A DNA stretch of 64,000 bases from contig NZ_VJZK01000001.1 of the NCBI RefSeq assembly GCF_007109225.1, forward strand, positions 1 through 64,000, given 5' to 3'. The notes beneath the pieces are model-generated. The model was not told where the DNA came from, did not search any database, and worked only from the letters and a program-made list of their open reading frames with translations. The DNA comes from Flavobacterium sp. GT3R68. GTDB lineage: Bacteria > Bacteroidota > Bacteroidia > Flavobacteriales > Flavobacteriaceae. Below are positions 1-8,937 of the stretch, piece after piece. The position numbers and the translations under genes were made by a program. The number at the start of each line of letters is the position of its first letter. Position 1 is the stretch's first letter.

Positions 1-2075
1 CCCGCTGGAAGTCCCGAGAAGGTAGCACCCGTTGCGCCAGTTGTCGCATAAGTAATAGCGGCTATTGGCGTGCCGGTGCAAACCGTTTGAGAGTTTGTGC
101 CCGCTGCCGATGTTAACGCAATCGTGTTATTTGGCGTTATAGTCACATTTGTTTGGGCTACAACAGGCGATGCACAGCAAGCGCTGATTGGAATTGTATA
201 AAAAACCGTATAAGCACCTGTAGTACTTGTACTTGGAGTAATAGTTCCCGTTACAGGATCAATAGTTAATCCTGCTGGGATTGAACTATATGTACCACCT
301 GTATAAGCAGCAGTTCCATTTAAAGTAACTAATTGAACACCGGAAGTCTTACAATATGGAGATCCCGCATAACTAATAGTTGCAGTTGGACAAACCGCTG
401 TTACATTAACCGTCACTGGTCTAAGATATTGACAACCGAATTGGTCAACCGCAGTTAAATTATAAATGAAAGACCCAGGGTTTGGAAAAGGTCCTATGGT
501 AATGTTATTTGCTAGCTGATTTCCCAAACATGGGCCTGGTGCAGGACATACTCCTGGTCCAGGATTTGTGACAACTGTGCTTGTGGTTGTTTGAGCGGGC
601 ACAAGTGGTCCTGACCCACCATTAGACCATGTTGCCGTAGTAATACCCGGTGTTACTGACTGTAACGATGCGTAACAAGCCGCAGGGAAACTCAATGACC
701 AATTAAATAACGTCCCATCGTCAAAATTCAAATTATCTGTAACCCTGATTGACCAAACACCATTTAGATCAGCACCATTAAGTACTGAAAACGGGTTCAT
801 CGAATTATAGGTTTGGGGTATATAATAATTCCCTACTTGACAAGACCCGGTATAAGTTCCACAAGCTGTAGATACTGTTGTCGTTCCAATGGTCCCTCCC
901 GGAGGCCAAGCAATCCCGCCTGAATTCACAACCGTATAAGTAGCACCGCAACCAGCAATACCATCCCCATCGACACCATTCACACAAGTACCAAAGAGAT
1001 TACTGTTTCCATACCCATTATTGTAAACCCGGACCGTTTCTCCTGAAGGGGAAATTAAATCAATAGACAAATCACCTGAATAAGAATGCTCTATATTAAA
1101 AGTCAAAGTTGGATAACAACCCGCAGACATCGTTGCTCCAGTCGGAAAAAAACCTGTATAATCAACACTGGACTGATAACTCGCTCCAGTACCATTCGGC
1201 AAAGATATTGTTGACCCAACAATACTTGGGGTTGCTTGTGTAATCGTCTGAGAAGCAGCCAATGCATTTAAAGTTGTTGAACTACCACAGGTAATATTTA
1301 TCGGACCCGTAGTACTTCCCGTGAAATTTGGCGGGGGCATTACCCGAATGTTACGGGTAACAGAATTGGTACTCTCACATCCTAATGGATCAGAACTTGT
1401 AATATTATTTCTAACTTTTAACTTAACGACAAAAAATCCCATTGTAGGAAAAGTATGTGTTGTATTAGGAACTGTCGTAACACTTGTTGTACCATCACCC
1501 CAATCCCATTCCCATTTAGCAATGACTCCTGAAGACGTGGTAGAAGGCGAACCATTAAAGGGTACGGTTAAAGAGCCTGGGCTTACTGATGTTGGCGGAC
1601 AAATATCAAGAGTGGCCGTGGTTGATAATGCTGCTACTGGCGGCGTACAAGGTGTTATACAGGAGACCGTTGCTGACCATCCGGCAGCTTGAGTAATATT
1701 GTCAGATATAAATTGAAAAGACAAACAACCGCTAGGATCTGAAGAAGTAACTGTAAAAGCCCCTACAGCCCCCGTAAAGTGCTCATCATTGGTCCCAACA
1801 GCTCCAACGCTACTCCCTTGCCACATGTCTAAATAATCGTATCCGTTTTCAGTATCAAATGACGTAAACGTAATCCGAATCAAATCCCCCGGTGTGGTAG
1901 GACAAAATGTAATAGTACTGTTCTGGTTAGCAGAGTAGTTTCCGGCTCCATCCCTAAATGTCCCTGAACATGAACTTATAGTACCATTTGCTCCGTTGGC
2001 CATATTATAGGTCTGAGCAAAGGCAATACTAGTAAATAAGAAAAAAACAAAAAGTAATAAGTATTTATTTTTCAT
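1..2075 (-). CDS. Large secreted CUB/PKD/P-domain surface protein, 5' part only
   Basis: The reading frame is open from an ATG at 2075 to the window edge, so 691 residues are visible and the C-terminus is missing. Residues 1-21 form a signal peptide ending FAQ. Next come a CUB-like beta domain (about 22-140, with conserved Cys), a PKD domain around residue 190 (motif WDWGDGT) and a segment at about 305-460 that resembles the proprotein-convertase P domain (YSGDLSIDLISPSG, later GVWSIRVTDN). The rest is Ser/Thr/Gly-rich Ig-like sequence. Proteins of this make-up in Flavobacteria are usually exported by the type IX system and end in a sorting domain, but that end is outside the window. It starts 8 nt after a small secreted protein, so the two are probably co-transcribed. 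The role (adhesin, or carrier of an enzyme domain further on) cannot be decided. Confidence 0.85.
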   Translation of the reverse strand, partial: MKNKYLLLFVFFLFTSIAFAQTYNMANGANGTISSCSGTFRDGAGNYSANQNSTITFCPTTPGDLIRITFTSFDTENGYDYLDMWQGSSVGAVGTNDEHFTGAVGAFTVTSSDPSGCLSFQFISDNITQAAGWSATVSCITPCTPPVAALSTTATLDICPPTSVSPGSLTVPFNGSPSTTSSGVIAKWEWDWGDGTTSVTTVPNTTHTFPTMGFFVVKLKVRNNITSSDPLGCESTNSVTRNIRVMPPPNFTGSTTGPINITCGSSTTLNALAASQTITQATPSIVGSTISLPNGTGASYQSSVDYTGFFPTGATMSAGCYPTLTFNIEHSYSGDLSIDLISPSGETVRVYNNGYGNSNLFGTCVNGVDGDGIAGCGATYTVVNSGGIAWPPGGTIGTTTVSTACGTYTGSCQVGNYYIPQTYNSMNPFSVLNGADLNGVWSIRVTDNLNFDDGTLFNWSLSFPAACYASLQSVTPGITTATWSNGGSGPLVPAQTTTSTVVTNPGPGVCPAPGPCLGNQLANNITIGPFPNPGSFIYNLTAVDQFGCQYLRPVTVNVTAVCPTATISYAGSPYCKTSGVQLVTLNGTAAYTGGTYSSIPAGLTIDPVTGTITPSTSTTGAYTVFYTIPISACCASPVVAQTNVTITPNNTIALTSAAGTNSQTVCTGTPIAAITYATTGATGATFSGLPA

Positions 2076-2083
2076 AACTCTCT

Positions 2084-2488
2084 TTATTTAATAGTTAATA
2101 ATTTATTCTTTAAATTCTGATCAAATACATAGATGTAGAATAATTCATTTTTCGTATAGAGATTTTTTACTTTATTCGAAAGATTATTAAAGTAGCTATT
2201 TGCAGTTGTATAATAATTATAATTTACAGGATCCAATTCTTTTATGGCTTCCAAATCATTATTTAAAAAAACTTTTGCGATTTTTAATTCCGAATCTTGA
2301 TAACTTACAGCAGATGTTCCGCCATGAAGCTTATAAGACAAATCAAGTGTAGTAATGAATTTTTTTCCAAAAGATAAACCCGGTGGTAAATTATAATTGG
2401 CTGTGCTATTTTTATCCAAGCTGGCGTGTTGGGCTGTCATGCAAAAAGGCATAATCAGTAATAGTATTAATAACAATGTAGGTTTCAT
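2084..2488 (-). CDS. Small secreted protein of unknown function
   Basis: This encodes 134 residues. A clear signal peptide (MKPTLLLILLLIMPFCMTAQ) is followed by about 115 residues rich in Asn, Tyr, Leu and Lys, with no domain I recognise. There is no Cys in the mature part and no T9SS sorting domain. It lies immediately upstream of the large surface protein on the same strand (8 nt gap), which suggests joint expression and perhaps a chaperone or anchoring role for that protein. That role is inference from position only. Confidence 0.7.
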   Translation of the reverse strand: MKPTLLLILLLIMPFCMTAQHASLDKNSTANYNLPPGLSFGKKFITTLDLSYKLHGGTSAVSYQDSELKIAKVFLNNDLEAIKELDPVNYNYYTTANSYFNNLSNKVKNLYTKNELFYIYVFDQNLKNKLLTIK

Positions 2489-3032
2489 AATCTGTATTTG
2501 ATTTTGGTTATGATATATGGTCTAGTTTTTAAATAGTAAAACTCTCAAAAAAATATAATTATACACTAACTAATTTGCAGTATAAACTTTACAAATTAAT
2601 CCCGTGAATAAATTTTTCTAAATGATTTTTATGATAATTACGAATTAAGAGTCCCCGAAGAAAGAATCTGTTGATTCATTTTGGCTATCAAATAAAAAAG
2701 GAAAAATCAAGGAAATAGTAGGTAGAGAGTAATGGTGCTTCATAAAATTTGGTGACTAATTTATTAAAATATTGTACTATTGATAAAACAAATATGCAAA
2801 ACTTATTCAATAAAAAAAATTTTTGTGAAAATTTTAATTAACAAAACTTTATCATTTTGTTAAAGACGCTATTTATATCTTCAGATAACCTTGATAAAAC
2901 AAAATAAACAAAAATAAGCCTCTAGAAACAGTTGATCGCACTTCTTTGAATATCTATTTTTTAATTGAAATAAGCTACCTTTACAGCAGCAAAAAAAGAG
3001 ACATAAATCTCCATTATCAAAAAAAAATAAAA
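2489..3032. other. AT-rich intergenic region between divergent genes
   Basis: This stretch of about 540 nt separates the minus-strand secreted-protein pair from the plus-strand nfu gene. It must hold both promoters. I found no box matching TAnnTTTG on either strand; the nearest is TACCTTTA at 2976-2983, upstream of nfu. No ORF with coding character, no RNA gene and no strong hairpin were seen. Confidence 0.5.
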
Positions 3033-3932
3033 ATGATTAAAATAAACATAAAACAGACCCAAAATCCTACCATATTAAAATTTGAATTTCCGGATTTTAT
3101 CACCCAAAACGAAAGCTTCGAGTTCAAGAATATCGACGAGGCCAAAAACTCCCCGCTTGCTCAACAATTATTTTATCTTCCGTTTGTGAAAACCGTTTAT
3201 ATTTCAGGGAATTTCATCGCTATCGAAAGATACAGCATTGTCGAATGGGAAGATGTTCAGGAGGCCGTAGCAGAACAAATAGAAGATTTTATCAACAAAG
3301 GCGGAATCATCGTTACTGCTGACGAAACCAAATCCAAAAAATCAGCCATTACCGTATACGGCGAAATTACCCCTAATCCGGCCGCGCTAAAATTTGTCGT
3401 AAGCCGCATGCTGACCAAAAACGCAGTCGAATTTAAAAACATTGACGAAACTGCCGCTTCGCCGCTGGCCAAAGAACTATTCGGTTTCCCATATGTTAAG
3501 GAAGTCTTTATCGACGAGAACTATATTTCGGTAACCAAATACGAAGTCAACGACTGGAGTGAAATCACGTTGGAACTGCGCTCGTTCATCAAACAATACA
3601 TCGAAAATGGCGGAACCGTACTCGACGAGACAATCGCTACCGCTGATAAAAAACAGGAAAAACAACAAATCAAAAATTTCGATTCGCTGGATACCGTTTC
3701 CCAACAAATCATCAACATTCTGGAGGAATACGTAAAACCCGCCGTAGCCGCTGATGGTGGAAATATCCTGTTCGATTCTTACGACGAAAAGGAAAAGAGA
3801 GTAAAAGTAATCCTTCAGGGTGCCTGCAACGGATGCCCTTCTTCGACCTTCACGCTGAAAAACGGAATCGAAAACATGCTGAAAGACATGCTAAAAGACG
3901 AGGACATCAAGGTCGAAGCTCTAAATGCATAA
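3033..3932 (+). CDS. NifU/Nfu-type iron-sulfur scaffold with duplicated N-terminal domain
   Basis: The product (299 aa) should carry or deliver Fe-S clusters to apoproteins. The C-terminal Nfu domain (about 205-290) holds the cluster-binding CNGC motif at residues 265-268. Two copies of the Nfu N-terminal domain precede it: about 1-90 (NIDEAKNSPLAQQLF) and about 100-190 (NIDETAASPLAKELF). The usual arrangement has one. I chose the ATG at 3033 because homologues begin with a conserved (x)IKQTxNPTILKFE stretch; an upstream in-frame ATG at 2946 would add 29 low-complexity residues. A terminator hairpin follows at 3962-3988. Confidence 0.92.
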   Translation: MIKINIKQTQNPTILKFEFPDFITQNESFEFKNIDEAKNSPLAQQLFYLPFVKTVYISGNFIAIERYSIVEWEDVQEAVAEQIEDFINKGGIIVTADETKSKKSAITVYGEITPNPAALKFVVSRMLTKNAVEFKNIDETAASPLAKELFGFPYVKEVFIDENYISVTKYEVNDWSEITLELRSFIKQYIENGGTVLDETIATADKKQEKQQIKNFDSLDTVSQQIINILEEYVKPAVAADGGNILFDSYDEKEKRVKVILQGACNGCPSSTFTLKNGIENMLKDMLKDEDIKVEALNA

Positions 3933-3961
3933 CTTTTTAAATCATAAAATTTCTTATATTT

Positions 3962-3988
3962 AAGCGTTTCTTTTAGAGACGCTTTTTT
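3962..3988 (+). terminator. Intrinsic terminator after nfu
   Basis: A 7-bp stem (GCGTTTC/GAGACGC, one G-U pair) with loop TTTTA is followed by a run of six T. It lies 30 nt after the nfu stop codon. Confidence 0.8.
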
Positions 3989-4007
3989 ATTTTTAGGAGC
4001 TATTTCC

Positions 4008-4064
4008 AGCTATCCGTTGCAATCCACGCAAAAAAAGCGTGGGATTTCCACTGCTATCTGGGCT
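4008..4064. repeat. REP-like palindromic repeat, copy A
   Basis: The core is an imperfect hairpin, AATCCACGC-A7-GCGTGGGATT, flanked by GCTATCCG on the left and TTTCCACTGCTATCTGGGC on the right. The same core (ATCCACGCAAAAAAAGCG) occurs in reverse complement at 11981-12060, and a more diverged copy lies at 34313-34390. All three sit between genes. The copy ends 13 nt before the yyaL-like start, so an upstream in-frame ATG at 4039 falls inside the repeat and was not used as the start. Confidence 0.8.
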
Positions 4065-4077
4065 AAAAAACCATCCC

Positions 4078-6090
4078 ATGAACCAATTACAATCCGAATC
4101 CAGCCCCTATCTTTTACAACACGCCAACAATCCCGTGCATTGGCAGGCATGGAACCCAAATTCCCTTGCAGAAGCCAAAGAAAACAACAAACTTATCATC
4201 GTTAGCATAGGCTATTCGGCCTGTCATTGGTGTCACGTCATGGAACACGAAAGTTTCGAGGACGACGAAGTGGCCCAAACGATGAACAACAATTTTGTCA
4301 GTATCAAGGTCGATCGCGAAGAACGCCCCGATGTTGATGCCGTATATATGAAAGCCGTACAGATTATGACCGGACGCGGCGGCTGGCCCTTAAACATTGT
4401 GGCACTTCCCGACGGAAGACCGGTTTGGGGCGGCACCTATTTCCGCAAAGACGAATGGATCAACACGTTAGAACAACTACAACTGCTTTACCTTAATGAC
4501 CCTGAAAAAATGCTGGATTATGCCGAAAAACTGCATCAGGGAATAGAAAGCCTCAGTCCAATTACCAGTCCGGTAAGCGAAACCAAATTAAATCAGGAAT
4601 TGCTAGAACCACTCATCGAAAAATGGATGCGCAGTTGCGATTGGGAGTTTGGCGGTATGGCACGCGCACCCAAATTCATGATGCCGAATAATTATCAGTT
4701 TTTATTGCGATACGGTCACCAGAAACAGAACCAGCAGGTTTTGGATTTCGTCCATCTGACCTTGACCAAAATGGCTTACGGCGGATTGTTTGATACTGTT
4801 GGCGGGGGTTTCTCAAGGTATTCGGTCGATATGAAATGGCACGTTCCACATTTTGAAAAAATGATGTATGACAATGGCCAATTGGTTTCCCTATATGCAG
4901 ATGCCTACAAATTGACCAAAAATCCATTGTATAAAGAAGTCATCGAAAAAACGCTGACCTTCATTTCAAGGGAACTGACCAATACGACGAACGGTTTTTA
5001 TTGTGCCCTGGATGCCGATAGTCTGAACGAAGAACATCATCCGGAAGAAGGTGCCTTTTATGTCTGGAAAAAAGACGAACTGCAAAAACTGCTAAAAGAA
5101 GATTTCAAACTGTTCAGTCTGGTTTTCAATATCAATGATTTTGGGTATTGGGAAGAGAATAATTTTGTGCTGATTCAAAATCAACCGCTGGAAGTCATAG
5201 CGAAAAATAATCAAATGGAAGTTTCCGAATTACAGTCCAAAAAGATGTTTTGGGAACAGCTCCTTTTCGCCGAAAGGGAAAAACGAAGCAAACCGAGACT
5301 GGATGATAAATCATTGACTTCGTGGAATGCGATTATGCTCAAAGGTTATGTCGATACTTACAAAGCTTTGGCAGACGAAAACTATTTGCAGACCGCACTT
5401 CAAAATGCAAATTTCATCATCAAAAACTTGTGGGCGCCCGAAGGAAATCTTTGGCACAATTACAAAAACGGAAAAAGCAACATCAACGGCTATCTTGAGG
5501 ATTACTGTTTCGTGATTGACGCATTTATATCATTATATGAAGTCACATTTGATGAAATGTGGCTGCAGCATGCCAAACAATTGACTGATTATTGTTTTGA
5601 CCATTTTTACGACGAAAAATCCCGTTTTTTTGCCTTTACATCCAATAAAGACGAAGTAATAATCACAAGGCATTTCGAAACCGAAGACAATGTCATTCCG
5701 GCATCGAATTCGGTGATGTCAAATAACCTGTTTAAATTGAGCATTTATTTTGACAACCAATATTATGAGACAGTCTGCCGTCGAATGCTGGAAAACGTAG
5801 TTCCAAATATCGACTATCCTTCGGCGTATTCAAATTGGCTGAATGTGTTTCTGAACTATTCCGAAGACCAGAAGGAATTGGCCATTTGCGGAGAAAGCGC
5901 TTCGGAATACGGAAAAGAAATCAATGCTCAATATATTCCGAATCTGACTATAGCCGGTTCTCAGAAACCTTCTGCCCTGCCCTTTTTACAAAATCGGTTT
6001 TCAGAAACAGAAACGCTTTTTTATGTTTGCCAAAATAAAACCTGCGGTAAACCAACAGCTAAATTTGAAGAAGTTATGTCATTGATTTAA
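4078..6090 (+). CDS. Thioredoxin-domain protein of the YyaL/SPATA20 (DUF255) family
   Basis: The product is 670 aa. The N-terminal thioredoxin-like domain (about 1-170) carries the family's CHWC motif at residues 49-52 within [16 protein letters not shown] long alpha/alpha-barrel-like region follows, resembling sugar epimerase or glycosidase toroids (motifs [19 protein letters not shown] and ALDADS). The length matches the family. Its biochemical role is not established; a thiol-dependent enzyme is a guess. I chose the ATG at 4078 because the conserved start is [20 protein letters not shown]. An ATG at 4039 lies in the REP-like repeat. Confidence 0.9.
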   Translation: MNQLQSESSPYLLQHANNPVHWQAWNPNSLAEAKENNKLIIVSIGYSACHWCHVMEHESFEDDEVAQTMNNNFVSIKVDREERPDVDAVYMKAVQIMTGRGGWPLNIVALPDGRPVWGGTYFRKDEWINTLEQLQLLYLNDPEKMLDYAEKLHQGIESLSPITSPVSETKLNQELLEPLIEKWMRSCDWEFGGMARAPKFMMPNNYQFLLRYGHQKQNQQVLDFVHLTLTKMAYGGLFDTVGGGFSRYSVDMKWHVPHFEKMMYDNGQLVSLYADAYKLTKNPLYKEVIEKTLTFISRELTNTTNGFYCALDADSLNEEHHPEEGAFYVWKKDELQKLLKEDFKLFSLVFNINDFGYWEENNFVLIQNQPLEVIAKNNQMEVSELQSKKMFWEQLLFAEREKRSKPRLDDKSLTSWNAIMLKGYVDTYKALADENYLQTALQNANFIIKNLWAPEGNLWHNYKNGKSNINGYLEDYCFVIDAFISLYEVTFDEMWLQHAKQLTDYCFDHFYDEKSRFFAFTSNKDEVIITRHFETEDNVIPASNSVMSNNLFKLSIYFDNQYYETVCRRMLENVVPNIDYPSAYSNWLNVFLNYSEDQKELAICGESASEYGKEINAQYIPNLTIAGSQKPSALPFLQNRFSETETLFYVCQNKTCGKPTAKFEEVMSLI

Positions 6091-6133
6091 AAAAAATGCG
6101 TAAATTCGTATATTAACCAAAAAACAAAACATC

Positions 6134-6871
6134 ATGGGAATAGGAAGTTTTTTTAAGAATTTATTTGGCACAGCCAAAGAATCTACAAGTAATTACGCTG
6201 ACAAGGCTGGAAACGCAGCCCAGGACTCTCTTGAAAAAGCAAAAGCGTCTGCGGGACCTGTTGTCGAAAAAATTGAAGAAAAAGCGAATGAATATGCTGC
6301 ACAAGCTACAGAAACTTTGGATAATTTTGTTGACAACGTGAAAGAAAAAGCAGCTCCACTGATGGATAAAGCTGGGGATTTTGCTGATAAAGCCAGAGAT
6401 AAAGCCGGAGAATATTCTTCCCAGGCTTCTGAAAAATTTGAAGAGTTTATCGACAATGCTAAAGAAAAAGCAGCCCCAATGATGGACAAGGTGGAAGATT
6501 TTGCTGATAGAGCAAAAGAGAAAGCAAGTGAATATTCTGCTCAGGCTTCAGAAAAAGTGAACGAATTTATGGGAAATACTAAGAATGAAGCAACCCCAGT
6601 TATGGACAAAGCAGATGAATTTGTTGAAAAAGCAAAAGATAAAGCACAAGATTTCTCTAATCAGGCTTCTGAAAAAGCCAATGATGTGATCGAAAATATT
6701 AAAGACAAAACAGCTGCCACTGCAGACAAAGCTGAAGATTGGGTAGCCGACACTTCTGAAACTGTAAAAGACAAAGCAAATTCTTTAGCCAACGACGGAG
6801 CTGATGCTGCGGATGATGCAATAGACACGGCAAAAGACAATATCAATAAAATTGAAGAAGACGCCGATTAA
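6134..6871 (+). CDS. LEA-like/YtxH-like repeat protein with 40-residue repeats
   Basis: The product is 245 aa, highly charged, and free of Cys and Trp-rich core motifs. Three to four imperfect 40-residue repeats cover about 73-225, each with the pattern (K/E)AxPxMDK..DFxxKAxDKAxEYSxQASEK. A related half-repeat lies at about 35-70. The Ala/Lys/Glu/Asp composition predicts long amphipathic helices like group 3 LEA or apolipoprotein-type proteins, which are linked to desiccation, salt or membrane protection. There is no signal peptide; the N-terminus (MGIGSFFKNLFG) is a short amphipathic helix that could touch a membrane. A possible promoter (TTG at 6082, then TAAATTCG at 6101) precedes it. It ends at a bidirectional terminator. 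Function is inferred only from composition. Confidence 0.8.
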   Translation: MGIGSFFKNLFGTAKESTSNYADKAGNAAQDSLEKAKASAGPVVEKIEEKANEYAAQATETLDNFVDNVKEKAAPLMDKAGDFADKARDKAGEYSSQASEKFEEFIDNAKEKAAPMMDKVEDFADRAKEKASEYSAQASEKVNEFMGNTKNEATPVMDKADEFVEKAKDKAQDFSNQASEKANDVIENIKDKTAATADKAEDWVADTSETVKDKANSLANDGADAADDAIDTAKDNINKIEEDAD

Positions 6872-6889
6872 AAGGCAAGTGCAATGATA

Positions 6890-6923
6890 AAAAAAAGACC
6901 TTCTGTTTAGAAGGTCTTTTTTT
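6890..6923. terminator. Bidirectional terminator between the LEA-like gene and tsaB
   Basis: An 8-bp perfect stem GACCTTCT/AGAAGGTC with loop GTTT is flanked by A6-7 and T7, so it works in both directions between the convergent genes. The T run overlaps the tsaB stop codon. Confidence 0.9.
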
Positions 6924-7590
6924 ATTTCGATGATTTGGTAATCATAAAATCTTTCAAATAATAAGGCTCAAAATAAGCCACATCTACAAAATCAGTCGCG
7001 ATGAATTTATTAAAACTTAACGTATCCATTTCTTTTGCGGAAGGATAGATAATTTCATCCACGAACACAAAATTCTCTTTGTAAAGCACCGTTTTACACT
7101 TCTCGCTGCAATCACCCACAAAATTTATTATCTCCTTGACATCATCAAAAGAGTCTTCTGTAATAATCTCGGCTCTTACTTCCCGGATTTTTTCAAATTG
7201 GGCATTGTAAACCGCGCTATAGACTTCCATTCTTCGGGCATCAATCATTGGGACAATAATCCCTTCTGCAATGGTTACCTGAGAAGCTAACACCTGGAGG
7301 GTATCAATAGCAATCAGCGGAATGTTTAACGCAAAGCACAATCCTTTGGCTGCCGAAACACCAATACGCAATCCTGTATAAGATCCCGGACCCTGACTGA
7401 CTGCCACGGCGGATAAATCTTTGAAGGTTAAATGCAATTCCTGTAATACCTCTTCAATAAAAACATGCAGTTTTTCGGCATGGGAATAACCCTGTTCCGC
7501 CATTTCCCTGCACAGGATTGTCTTCCCTTCTTTTGCTACAGCAACAGAACAATTTTTGGTGGCAGTTTCTATATTAAGAATGTACGGCAT
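6922..7590 (-). CDS. tsaB: tRNA threonylcarbamoyladenosine biosynthesis protein TsaB
   Basis: The product is 222 aa. TsaB is the partner that pairs with TsaD in making t6A at position 37 of ANN-decoding tRNAs in the cytoplasm. The ASKHA-fold signatures are present: LNIETATKNCSVAV at the N-terminus and QGPGSYTGLRIG at residues 66-77, followed by AAKGLCFAL and an LQVLA-type segment. It is the last gene of a minus-strand run after the TolC-like and membrane-fusion genes, 19 nt from the latter. Confidence 0.95.
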   Translation of the reverse strand: MPYILNIETATKNCSVAVAKEGKTILCREMAEQGYSHAEKLHVFIEEVLQELHLTFKDLSAVAVSQGPGSYTGLRIGVSAAKGLCFALNIPLIAIDTLQVLASQVTIAEGIIVPMIDARRMEVYSAVYNAQFEKIREVRAEIITEDSFDDVKEIINFVGDCSEKCKTVLYKENFVFVDEIIYPSAKEMDTLSFNKFIATDFVDVAYFEPYYLKDFMITKSSK

Positions 7591-7609
7591 ACTAGTTATC
7601 TAAAATCGT

Positions 7610-8935
7610 TTAGGCTTTCTTTTCGCGTTCTTTTTCTCTATCCTTGAGCTTATCAGCTTCGGTTTTTACTTTTACTGCATCACCGGAATTCAATTCCTTC
7701 GTCACCGTTGTATAAGGCCCCACAATAACCACATCACCTTTTCTCAGGCCGGATGTGATTTCGATATTGGTATCGTCCTGAATTCCGGTTTTGATGATTC
7801 TGATTTTTGCCTTATCCCCTACTTTGACAAAAACACATTCGAATTTTTTGTCGCTTTTAGGAGTTATTTTATTTTCTTTTTCTTCCGGATCCTGAACTTC
7901 AATTTTAGCTGTCGCAGCAGTATCGGATTTAATTACAATCGAACTGATTGGCACTCCCAATACTTTTTCCTTTCTGGTGGTGATGATATCGACAGTTGCG
8001 GTCATCCCGGGACGGAATGGAGAATAACTTGCCGGTTGTCCTTTCAATAAATCTGCGTAGGATTCTTTTAGGATTCTGATTTTAACTTTAAAATTGGTAA
8101 CCTGATCCGCCGTTAAAGCAGAACTGGCCGAGTTGGATATACTTGTTACAATCCCTTTGAATTCTTTTTTCAGGTAGGCATCCACTTCTACTTTTGCAGA
8201 ATCCCCAACATTAATTTTCACGATGTCATTTTCATTCACATCCACTTCCACTTCCATATTGTTCAGGTTGGCCACACGCAAAATTTCTGTACCTGTCATT
8301 TGCTGCGTACCCAAAACACGCTCCCCCAATTCTACAGCGAGCATTGAAACGGTTCCGTCAGCCGGGGCATAGATGGTAGTTCTACCCAAGTTGTCTTTGG
8401 CTTCGCTCACCGTTGCAGAAGCACTTTGTACATTATAGTAAGCTGATTGTTTCGATGCTTTTGCTACTTCAAAAGAAGCGATTGCCTTGTCCCAATCCGA
8501 TTTGGATATAATTCCTTTTTCGAATAACGTCTTGTTTCTGTCATAATTCGATTTGGCTTCCCTGAAAGAAGCATCGGCCTGACTCAGACCAGCTTTGGTT
8601 CCTGATAAATTTGAAACCGAACGATTCAGACCAGACGTATATAAATCCGGGTTGATCTTAACCAACAAATCCCCTTTTTTTACCACTTGACCTTCTTTTA
8701 CAGGTAGGGCAATAATCTCACCTGAAACCTCCGATGAAATTTTCACTTCAATTTCCGGCTGGATTTTTCCGGTAGCTGAAACTGTTTCCACAATAGTGAT
8801 TTCATCTACCTTAGCAATCTCTACTTCGGTCCCGTCTTTTTTATTTCCAATTACCCCGGTTTTAGAAAGCACTAATAAAGCCACAATTAAAACTACTGCA
8901 ACACCTAATAAAATATAAATTGTTTTTTTTGACAT
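7610..8935 (-). CDS. Periplasmic adaptor (membrane fusion protein) of an efflux system
   Basis: The product (441 aa) is an HlyD/MacA-type membrane fusion protein linking an inner-membrane pump to a TolC channel. One N-terminal membrane helix (about 4-25) is followed by a biotinyl-lipoyl-like half (VKISSEVSGEIIALPVKEGQ), a coiled-coil hairpin (about 105-185), the second lipoyl half (TIYAPADGTVSMLAVELGERV) and beta-barrel domains. The C-terminus is a charged Lys/Glu helix. It starts 2 nt after the TolC-like gene, a tight operon. No RND or MacB-type pump gene is adjacent, so the partner pump is unknown. Confidence 0.92.
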   Translation of the reverse strand: MSKKTIYILLGVAVVLIVALLVLSKTGVIGNKKDGTEVEIAKVDEITIVETVSATGKIQPEIEVKISSEVSGEIIALPVKEGQVVKKGDLLVKINPDLYTSGLNRSVSNLSGTKAGLSQADASFREAKSNYDRNKTLFEKGIISKSDWDKAIASFEVAKASKQSAYYNVQSASATVSEAKDNLGRTTIYAPADGTVSMLAVELGERVLGTQQMTGTEILRVANLNNMEVEVDVNENDIVKINVGDSAKVEVDAYLKKEFKGIVTSISNSASSALTADQVTNFKVKIRILKESYADLLKGQPASYSPFRPGMTATVDIITTRKEKVLGVPISSIVIKSDTAATAKIEVQDPEEKENKITPKSDKKFECVFVKVGDKAKIRIIKTGIQDDTNIEITSGLRKGDVVIVGPYTTVTKELNSGDAVKVKTEADKLKDREKEREKKA

Positions 8936-8937
8936 GG

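Noticed and set aside
1321..1692. Plus-strand ORF of 123 residues
   Set aside because: It is antisense to the surface protein's PKD-region frame, which has clear domain motifs.
2946..3032. Longer start for nfu at 2946
   Set aside because: The added 29 residues are low-complexity and lack family similarity.
6190..6846. Minus-strand ORFs opposite the LEA-like repeat gene
   Set aside because: They are Ser/Ala-rich mirror products of the repeated plus-strand sequence.
6134..6871. CRISPR-like periodic repeat
   Set aside because: The 120-bp periodicity is coding repetition with no conserved direct repeat and spacer pattern and no cas genes.
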